Source: JBFWMG01 sp050251715 (lineage in GTDB: Bacteria > Desulfobacterota > Desulfovibrionia > Desulfovibrionales > Desulfovibrionaceae). From it: a DNA stretch of 64,000 nt. The stretch lies in contig JBFWMG010000007.1 of assembly GCA_050251715.1 (NCBI GenBank), positions 1 to 64,000 of the forward strand, read 5' to 3'. The position numbers and the translations under genes are program-made. Below the pieces are notes generated by a model. That model searched no databases. It worked only from the letters and a program-made list of their open reading frames with translations, and had not been told where the DNA came from. Shown one piece after another: positions 57,867 through 64,000 of the stretch; the first letter of the stretch is position 1; each line of letters starts with the position of its first letter.

Positions 57867-59425
57867 GCATCGGTCCTTGCTGTGCGCTCCACCGCTGCGA
57901 GAGCGGCGGCGATGTGGTTCCTGGTTGTGGCTGGGGTGGTTCCCAATGCCTTCCTGCGCGCCCGCGCCTCCTGGCGCTTGCGGTCCAATTGCGCATCAAA
58001 GCGCACCCGATACGCCTGGAGCTGTGCCAGGTCCATGGCGTACGGTTTGATGAAGAATCTCTTGTTTCCAGTCATATACAACATCTCTGCCCGCCAGATA
58101 TTCGTATGGTTGATCCCGAGAAGAAGATCGTCCCGCACACACTGCTTGAACAGGTTCGTTCCCGGGAAGGGCATGATGTTGCTCATGTAGATGTCGTCGA
58201 TGTGCATCTCTTCGATCATGGCATAAGACGCCTCAAGGGTTTCGGGCGTGTCTTCGGGAAAACCCATGATGAAGTACGCCCTCAGGTAGACGTGGGGGTA
58301 CTTGGCCACATAGCCGAGTACGTCAAAAATCATTTCCCGAGGCAACCGTTTGCCCACCACCTCGTTGCGGATGTAGTCGGAACCGCTCTCAATGGCGATG
58401 GAGCCGCGCACCCATCCGGCCGACACAAGGGCGTCCACCACCTCCTGGTCCAGGGTGCGCACCATGAGGCCGTTGGGCGTGTCGAACTGGATGTCCAGCC
58501 CGCGTTTGACGATGGTGTCGCAGATGGTCAACGTGCGCTTCTTGCTGAAGGTCAGGTTGTCGTCCATGACCGAAAAATGGCGTACCCCGTGCTCGTTGTA
58601 GAGGTATTCGATCTCCTCCAACACGTTTTCAGCGGAGCGCGCCCGGAACTTGGGGCCCATGACCAGGAACATGGAGCAGAAATTACACCGGTTGGGACAA
58701 CTGCGGCTGGTGATGAGCGGCACGGAGATGTCAAAGGCATGCCCTTTGGGATTGTGCCATTTGCTCAAGTCGTGGCGGTAATCGTCAAAATCGACAAGCA
58801 GGTAATCGGGCATGGGCAAGGCATTGAGGTCGGCAATGAAATGCGTCTTCTCACGCACCACCACCGTGCCGTTATCACGAAAGCCTATTCCCTCGCAGTC
58901 GATGACGTGGCCAGGATTCTTGGCCCGATTGAGAATATTGAGGAACTGCTCCTCGCCCTCGCCAATGGCCACGAAGTCGATGTCCGGGCAGTTCTCCAGG
59001 ATATCCTTGCCGAAAATGGTGGGGTGTATGCCGCCGGTGCAGGTTATCACTTCCGGCCACATCGATTTGATGCGCCTTGTCGCGGCGTCCACAAACGGAA
59101 ACTGGCCGGAAAAAAGACACCCGATCCCCACCACGCGAGGCTGGTCGCGGCGCATGCGTTCGCACATGATATCCAGATAGCGCTCGTAGTAGCCGGGATT
59201 GGTTTCGTCGTCGTCGCGCAGATGCAGGTTCAGGTCCAGCAGGGACGAGGTAAACCCGTACCGGGCCGCGTAGCTGGCCAGATACATGAGCGACGGCGGG
59301 AACATGAATTCCTTGTTGCCCATGAACACTGGCGTGGGCGGATTGATGAACAGGACGTCCACTGGCGCATCTTGCCCTGGCTCCCAGCCATCTTTGGTGT
59401 GCGGTATGGTTTCACGTGGGTGCAT
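57863..59425 (-). CDS. B12-binding-type radical SAM protein
   Basis: A 520-residue enzyme. Residues 20-165 form a B12-binding-like Rossmann domain (VDVLFINPP, VVGIGCLFSGQFPFVDAATR, VITCTGGIHPTIF), though the DxHxxG cobalt-ligand motif is not evident. Cys243, Cys247 and Cys250 (SRSCPNRCNFCSM) bind the SAM cluster, followed by FSVMDDNLTFSKKR, RGSIAIESGSDYIRNEVVGK and AYFIMGFPEDTPET. Relatives perform methyl transfer to carbon or phosphorus, ring contraction or hydroxylation-like chemistry. GAGG precedes the ATG. In a sugar locus C-methylation or a deoxygenation-type reaction is plausible. Confidence 0.88.
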   Translation of the reverse strand: MHPRETIPHTKDGWEPGQDAPVDVLFINPPTPVFMGNKEFMFPPSLMYLASYAARYGFTSSLLDLNLHLRDDDETNPGYYERYLDIMCERMRRDQPRVVGIGCLFSGQFPFVDAATRRIKSMWPEVITCTGGIHPTIFGKDILENCPDIDFVAIGEGEEQFLNILNRAKNPGHVIDCEGIGFRDNGTVVVREKTHFIADLNALPMPDYLLVDFDDYRHDLSKWHNPKGHAFDISVPLITSRSCPNRCNFCSMFLVMGPKFRARSAENVLEEIEYLYNEHGVRHFSVMDDNLTFSKKRTLTICDTIVKRGLDIQFDTPNGLMVRTLDQEVVDALVSAGWVRGSIAIESGSDYIRNEVVGKRLPREMIFDVLGYVAKYPHVYLRAYFIMGFPEDTPETLEASYAMIEEMHIDDIYMSNIMPFPGTNLFKQCVRDDLLLGINHTNIWRAEMLYMTGNKRFFIKPYAMDLAQLQAYRVRFDAQLDRKRQEARARRKALGTTPATTRNHIAAALAAVERTARTDA

Positions 59426-59565
59426 CGGTTTTCCTCGCTGCGGGATATGTCAACAATGCGACGCCGTGGGCGCGCCCGAAAAAGGGTACAGCAAAAAGCA
59501 GACCATCCACCCGGTTGGCGCACCAATCATATGCCACACCAACGGGGGCACCACACCTGACGCTG

Positions 59566-60777
59566 TCACGCCTCACGAAGCGGCGCCACGCACTCCCGCA
59601 CCATCGCCAGCAGGCTCCCTCCGGTGAACAGATGCCCGGCCACGCCGCAGCACTCCCCGGCTGAGATATCCGAAGGCTTGTCGCCGATGAGCACGCTGCG
59701 CGCCGCGTCGATGGTCCAGTCCTCGATGGCCTGGCGCACCATGCCCCCGGCGGGTTTGCGGCAGTCGCACACGCAGCCCAGTTCGCCCTGCCCCGCCGTG
59801 GGGTGGTGCGGGCAATGGTACACCGCGTCCAGATGCGCGCCGTGGCGGCGCAGTTCGCCCCGCATCCAATCCATGAGGCCATGGAACGCGGCCGCGTCGT
59901 AGTAGCCCCGCGCAATGCCCGCCTGGTTGGTGGTCACGACCACCAGATAGCCGCAGTCGTTGCACCACTTCACCGCCTCGATGGCATCCTCGGTCCACTG
60001 AAAATCCTGGGGCCGGTGCACGTAGCCGAAATCCGTGTTCAGCACGCCGTCGCGGTCGAAAAAAACGCACGGCTTGCGCTGCCAGTCGGGAATGGCGCGA
60101 TCGGCAAAGGCCAGGGTTTCGGGCAGGCCGATGTCGATGAAGAAGCCCGGATAGGCCCGGGCCGCGAGCGCGCCTCGGTCGGCCAGCCGGGGAAAGAGAT
60201 CGGTTTCGATGGAGCTTGCGCCTGGGGGCAGTTCCTCCACCACCCGCCGCGTCAGGGCGTAGACCCCGGCGCTGATGAGTCCCGGCCCGGCCTGGCTCTT
60301 TTCCGCGAACCCGGCCACCCGGTCGCCGTCCAGGCGCACGCTGCCGTAACGCGAGGCGTCGTCCACCCGGCGCAGGGCCAGGGCCGCGCCGGGCGCGCCC
60401 CCGGCCTGGCCCAAAAGCAGCGCCAGATCCAGGTAATTGCAGTCAAAAAGCGTGTCACCGTTGAGCACCAGGAAGGCGTCGTCAAGCAGCGGCAGGGCGT
60501 GGCGCACCCCGCCGCCCGTGCCCAGAGGCGCGGCCTCGTGGCTGTAGGCAATGGACACCCCCAGCGCGCCGCCGTCGCCAAAATGGGCCTCAAAGGCCTG
60601 AGCCAGGTAGCCCACGGACAGGACGATCCTGTCCACGCCGAAACGGCGCAGGTTGCGGATGAGGTGTTCGAGAAAGGGGCGCCCGGCCACGGGCAGCATG
60701 GGTTTGGGCACGGCGTCGGTCAACGCGCCAAGGCGCGTGCCGCGGCCTCCGGCCAAAATGAGCGCTTGTCGCAGCAT
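59566..60777 (-). CDS. Fusion of heptose-1-phosphate guanylyltransferase (HddC) and heptose-1,7-bisphosphatase (GmhB)
   Basis: A 403-residue bifunctional protein. Residues 1-230 are an NTP transferase (LILAGGRGTRLGALT, PKPMLPVAGRPF, LVLNGDTLFDCN, FIDIGLPETLAFA). Residues 236-400 are a GmhB-type HAD phosphatase: FFDRDGVLNTDFGYVHRP with Asp241/Asp243, VTTNQAGIARGYY, CPHHPTAGQG and CDCRKP (zinc site), IGDKPSDISAG. With HddA this supplies three of the enzymes that turn heptose-7-phosphate into GDP-heptose; GmhA is not in the window. ATG lies at 60777. Confidence 0.92.
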   Translation of the reverse strand: MLRQALILAGGRGTRLGALTDAVPKPMLPVAGRPFLEHLIRNLRRFGVDRIVLSVGYLAQAFEAHFGDGGALGVSIAYSHEAAPLGTGGGVRHALPLLDDAFLVLNGDTLFDCNYLDLALLLGQAGGAPGAALALRRVDDASRYGSVRLDGDRVAGFAEKSQAGPGLISAGVYALTRRVVEELPPGASSIETDLFPRLADRGALAARAYPGFFIDIGLPETLAFADRAIPDWQRKPCVFFDRDGVLNTDFGYVHRPQDFQWTEDAIEAVKWCNDCGYLVVVTTNQAGIARGYYDAAAFHGLMDWMRGELRRHGAHLDAVYHCPHHPTAGQGELGCVCDCRKPAGGMVRQAIEDWTIDAARSVLIGDKPSDISAGECCGVAGHLFTGGSLLAMVRECVAPLREA

Positions 60778-60857
60778 GCTCGGTCACATCCTTGTGTATG
60801 GTACCGGAGACGGCGCGCGGCGCGCATCCGGTTTTCGCTCCGTCGCAACGGCGCGTG

Positions 60858-61664
60858 TCAGACCCGGCTCATCCCCGCGTGCGCACGCGCCCTGCGCACG
60901 AGTTCCTGGGACTCCCGGAAGAGTCTGGACACATTCTGTTCGGAATGGTTGTCCTTGTTGCGCTCCCTGTCATGGATGCGCACATGGGCCAGCACCTTGG
61001 GCACGTGCACGAACCGCGCCCCACCCATGGCGAAACGCAGGTACATCTCGTGGTCCTGGGCCGTGTAGTCGAGATGAAAATACCCATGCCGCTCGTGCAG
61101 TTCGCGCCTGTACAACTTGCACACGCCGCACAGGTACCAGTGGCAAAAGGCGGCCTCGAACGTGTAGTCCGGCAGGGAAAACCGGCGCAGGATGCGCCCC
61201 GTGTCGTCCACCACATGCATGTCGGCATAGGCGAAATCCGCGTCGTGCGCCTCCAGGGCCGCCACAAGGCCTTCCACCATGCCGGGCAGGAGCATGTCGT
61301 CCGAGGCGATAAAGGTGCAGTACTCGCCAGTGGCGGCCTTGAAACCGGTGTTGAGCGCCGCCGACAGCCCCTGGTTGGGGTCGTGGGCCAGACACACGAG
61401 GCTGCGCCCGGCGGCGGGATAGCGCGCGTGCCACACACGGCGCACCTCGCCGCTCTGTTCGTCAAAATCCGCCGCGTAGGAGGCCGTGTCTTCGGCAATA
61501 CCCCGCGCATAGGCGTCGAGCACCTTGGCCGTGTCGTCGGGCGAGCCGTCGTTGACCACCACGATCTCCACGTCCGGGTATTCCTGAAACCAGATGGAGT
61601 CGAGGCAGGTGGGCAGATATGCGGCCTGATTGTATGTCGGAACAACGATGGATACTTTTTTCAC
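60858..61664 (-). CDS. Family 2 glycosyltransferase, first gene of the locus
   Basis: A 268-residue GT-A enzyme. KVSIVVPTYNQAAYLPTCLD, VVNDGSPDDTA, LSAALNTGFKAATGEY and FIASDDMLLPG (metal motif) are clear, and YTAQDHEMYLRFA holds the catalytic-base acid. GTG at 61664 follows AAGGCG by six bases; upstream in-frame sequence shows no conserved content. As the promoter-proximal gene of the 42-kb minus-strand run it may begin the main transcript. Confidence 0.9.
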   Translation of the reverse strand: MKKVSIVVPTYNQAAYLPTCLDSIWFQEYPDVEIVVVNDGSPDDTAKVLDAYARGIAEDTASYAADFDEQSGEVRRVWHARYPAAGRSLVCLAHDPNQGLSAALNTGFKAATGEYCTFIASDDMLLPGMVEGLVAALEAHDADFAYADMHVVDDTGRILRRFSLPDYTFEAAFCHWYLCGVCKLYRRELHERHGYFHLDYTAQDHEMYLRFAMGGARFVHVPKVLAHVRIHDRERNKDNHSEQNVSRLFRESQELVRRARAHAGMSRV

Positions 61665-62142
61665 GCTTACGCCTTGTGTATGGGTGCACGGCGCACGGCT
61701 GCGCCACTCTTTCCCGCCATGCGCCCCGGGGCCACGGCAAAGTTTTCCCGCCCACGAACCTTGCCTGCCGTCCAGTCTGGCATGTTGTATCCACAGGGCG
61801 TACGCATGGCAAGGGCAACCGGGTCGACGGGTTGGCCCCCTCTTTCGCACGGAGGAGGGCGCCAACCGCCGGTCGCCCGACCAGCCATGCAAAATCCAGG
61901 CAAAGCCGTCCGCCATACAGGCCTCCACCCCGTCGGGGCCGCCCCTCAGGACGTGGGGCCGTTGCCCGTCCAGGCCGGCATGAACGGGCAACGGGTCAGG
62001 GAGCACCCCGCCTCGCCCCCCTACGCCGCATCAGGCGCCCTAACGTGGAGGACCACCCATAGCGAATGCGCTCAAGAAGCCGTTGAAAAAATGCATGGCA
62101 CACCGTATGCTCCCCTATCGGACAGTATCGTAAGGACATGCC
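61665..62142. other. Divergent promoter region between glycan locus and sensor kinase
   Basis: About 480 bp with only weak open frames on both strands. It should carry the promoter of the minus-strand locus, but no hexamer pair stands out there. On the plus strand a sigma-54-like site lies at 62096-62111. Confidence 0.55.
62096..62111 (+). promoter_or_regulatory. Sigma-54-like promoter of the sensor kinase gene
   Basis: TGGCAC-ACCGT-ATGCT has the GG and GC dinucleotides at the required -24/-12 spacing (10 bp between them); only one position of the -12 box departs from TTGC. Transcription would start near 62122, 21 nt before the start codon. Confidence 0.6.
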
Positions 62143-64000
62143 GTGCGTACCACGTGGCCTCTTCCCCGCATCTTCTCCCTCGCCATGACCGCCGTGGCGG
62201 TCATCAGCCTTGTGGCCATGGGCGCCGCCTGGTCCATCAACCGCTATCAGCAGCTCCAGAGCGACCTGGAATACGACGCGGCACACTACCTTGAGGAACA
62301 GAAAACCTGCCTCAAAAACCGCGTGGAGAACGCCGTCGTCCATGTGCGGTACGCGCGGGACATGGCGGAACTGCGGTTGCAAAACGCCCTGCGCATGCAC
62401 ACCGAAGAGGCCGTCTCCATCATCGACGGCATATGCCGGACCAACACGGGCCGTGTGCCACCCCAGGAAATCCAGCAACGCATCATCGAGACACTGCGGC
62501 CCATGGCCTTCAATCATGGACATGGCCGCACCTTCATCCTCAGACGCGACGGGATGAACCTGCTCTCCCCCTTCCATCCGGAACAGGAAGGGAAAAGCCT
62601 TCTCCAGGCGCTCGATGCCACTGCGCTGGCCGCAGTCCAAGGATGTCTCACGCTGGCCAGCACCTCGGGCAGCGGATTCGCCAGCTATCCGTGGGCCACG
62701 CCCGGCCATGCGGACCGTTCCCGCCTCGCGGCCGCCTATGTCACGACCTTCGAGCCCTACGACTGGATCGTGGGCACAGGCGACCTCCTCGACAACTACA
62801 TCCGCGACATGCAGCGCGAGACCATCGACTATCTGGCGCAGATCCGCTTTGGCGTTGACGGCTACCTGTTCGGCAGCAAGACCGATGGCTCCCCCCTGTT
62901 CACCAATGGAGTCGTCACACGCGGCGGAGCCAACCTCCGCGACCTCACCGACCCCGACGGGATCAAGATATTTCAGGAACAGTTGCGCGGCGTGAGCAAC
63001 AAGGACGGTGGATTCGTACGCTACTCCTGGCGCAAGCTGATGACCGACGACCCCATCCCGAAGATCGTCTTCGTCAAACGCGTACCGGAATGGGACTGGA
63101 TCATCGGCAGCGGCGTCTACCTCGACGAAATCAAGGCCAACATCGCGGCCCGGCAGAAGACCCTGAAACGCGACATGCGGCGGGGCATCGCCCAGATCGG
63201 CGTCATCAGCCTCATCGTCCTGGCGTGCATCACCCTGGCCACGGCCTCCTTGTCCCACCGCCTGCGCCGCGAACTCGCCGTGTTCATCGAGTCCTTTTCC
63301 CATTCCGGCGACAAGGGCGCGCATATTGACGAAACACGGCTGGAACTGCCCGAATTGCGGGAGCTTGCGGCCTCGGCCAACGCCATGTCCCGCAAGAGGG
63401 ACGAAACCGAAGCCGCCCTGCGGCACAGCGAAGGCCGCCTGCGCGCCTTGTTCGAGGCCGCAACGGATGTCGCTTTCACCATCGTTGATATCCAGACGCC
63501 GGAACCCATCGTACTGGAATTCAGCCCTGGCGCGGAAGCCCTCTACGGCTGGTCCCGGTCCGAAATGCTCGGCCGATCGGTGGCACGCCTGCATCGGCCC
63601 GAGGATGCGGCCCGATTCCCCGAGATCCGCCGCCGCATAATGGAGGAAGAAAAGGCATACCGGGACGAGGTGACACTGGTGCGGCGCTCCGGAGAACATT
63701 TTCCGGGCATGCTCACCATATACACGTTGCGCGACGAACGGGGCGAGCCATACGCCGCACTCGCGGTGAGTATCGACATCTCGGACCGCAAGCGGCTGGA
63801 ACGGGTGCTCCTCGAATCCAAGGAGCACGCCGAGGCCGCCAACCGCGCCAAATCGGAGTTTTTGGCCAACATGAGCCATGAAATCCGCACGCCCATGAAC
63901 GGCGTCATGGGCATGCTGCAACTCATCGGCCTTTCGCCGCTCACAGCGGAACAGCACAGCTTCCTCGAGGCCGCCCTGCGCTCCTGCCGCAGCCTCACCG
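62143..64000 (+). CDS. Cache-PAS sensor histidine kinase (3' end beyond window)
   Basis: At least 619 residues, cut by the window edge. GTG at 62143 is chosen with AAGGA seven bases upstream. A first membrane helix (IFSLAMTAVAVISLVAMGAA, about 10-30) is followed by a periplasmic double Cache-type sensor region (YDWIVGTGDLLDNYIRDM, DGYLFGSKTDGSPLF, WDWIIGSGVYLDEIKANI), a second helix near 347-368 (GVISLIVLACITLATASL), a PAS domain (about 430-545) and a HisKA domain whose phospho-acceptor is His579 in FLANMSHEIRTPMNGVMGML. The ATPase domain and any receiver lie outside. It is divergent from the glycan locus; control of that locus is only a possibility. Confidence 0.92.
   Translation, partial: MRTTWPLPRIFSLAMTAVAVISLVAMGAAWSINRYQQLQSDLEYDAAHYLEEQKTCLKNRVENAVVHVRYARDMAELRLQNALRMHTEEAVSIIDGICRTNTGRVPPQEIQQRIIETLRPMAFNHGHGRTFILRRDGMNLLSPFHPEQEGKSLLQALDATALAAVQGCLTLASTSGSGFASYPWATPGHADRSRLAAAYVTTFEPYDWIVGTGDLLDNYIRDMQRETIDYLAQIRFGVDGYLFGSKTDGSPLFTNGVVTRGGANLRDLTDPDGIKIFQEQLRGVSNKDGGFVRYSWRKLMTDDPIPKIVFVKRVPEWDWIIGSGVYLDEIKANIAARQKTLKRDMRRGIAQIGVISLIVLACITLATASLSHRLRRELAVFIESFSHSGDKGAHIDETRLELPELRELAASANAMSRKRDETEAALRHSEGRLRALFEAATDVAFTIVDIQTPEPIVLEFSPGAEALYGWSRSEMLGRSVARLHRPEDAARFPEIRRRIMEEEKAYRDEVTLVRRSGEHFPGMLTIYTLRDERGEPYAALAVSIDISDRKRLERVLLESKEHAEAANRAKSEFLANMSHEIRTPMNGVMGMLQLIGLSPLTAEQHSFLEAALRSCRSLT

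Noticed and set aside
61667..62006. Minus-strand extension of the first glycosyltransferase gene
   Set aside because: The conserved GT2 opening begins at 61664 with its own ribosome site; upstream residues have no family similarity.
61996..63957. 653-codon minus-strand open frame opposite the sensor kinase
   Set aside because: It is the antisense shadow of a GC-rich real gene; the plus strand shows intact Cache, PAS and HisKA motifs in order.

Overview
The window looks like chromosomal DNA of a GC-rich Gram-negative bacterium. It is most likely a Desulfovibrio-type sulfate reducer (Desulfovibrionales). This assignment is an inference from gene style: frequent GTG/TTG starts with strong AGGAGG-like sites, a Maf/DUF115 protein, a short 2[4Fe-4S] ferredoxin and a glycan locus rich in radical SAM enzymes. 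No rRNA or other taxonomic marker is present.

Layout. (1) 1-5.2 kb: queF, then a coupled three-gene set of a Maf-like glycosyltransferase, an Acs1/Bcs1-like CDP-ribitol synthase fusion and a CDP-glycerol/ribitol phosphotransferase. (2) 5.2-11.5 kb: a proVWX glycine-betaine operon with a near-consensus promoter, an AT-rich intergenic stretch, an orphan branched-chain amino acid binding protein and an EamA-type permease. (3) 11.64-16.6 kb: a tRNA-Glu(CTC) gene occupied by a compact 4.8-kb integrative element. It is bounded by a perfect 61-bp direct repeat and carries int, xis, a PF02486-like replication initiator, a ribbon-helix-helix regulator with paired operators, and two AT-rich cargo genes (one GIY-YIG-like). 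(4) 16.7-17.8 kb: a ferredoxin gene and a decayed IS481-type transposase. (5) 18.0-61.7 kb: a convergent BNR/sialidase-like gene followed by 38 consecutive minus-strand genes for synthesis and decoration of unusual sugars. (6) From 62.1 kb: a truncated Cache-PAS sensor histidine kinase gene, divergent from the big locus and preceded by a sigma-54-like promoter.

The large locus can be read as linked modules. One builds a nonulosonic (sialic-acid-like) sugar: nucleotidyltransferase, 4,6-dehydratase, PLP aminotransferase, PIG-L deacetylase, N-formyltransferase, NeuB-type synthase, SpsF- and NeuA-type cytidylyltransferases and a PseG/SpsG-type hydrolase. A second module (FkbH, acyl carrier protein, AAC(3)-like acyltransferase, methyltransferase) looks able to make a glyceryl-type thioester and transfer it to a sugar amine. 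A third makes GDP-heptose (HddA, HddC-GmhB fusion) and may modify it (RmlC-like epimerase, two SDRs, aldo-keto reductase). A split transketolase, a carbamoyltransferase, a sulfotransferase, four radical SAM proteins, several methyltransferases and several glycosyltransferases complete the set. No flippase, polymerase, ABC exporter or signal-peptide-bearing transferase is seen in the locus. Together with the Maf-like gene upstream, this favours glycosylation of a cytoplasmic acceptor such as flagellin, but this is inference.

Many neighbouring genes overlap by 1-14 nt, often as ATGA, so long coupled transcripts are likely. Internal gaps of 100-200 nt, one terminator-like hairpin and one very GC-rich hairpin suggest sub-operons.
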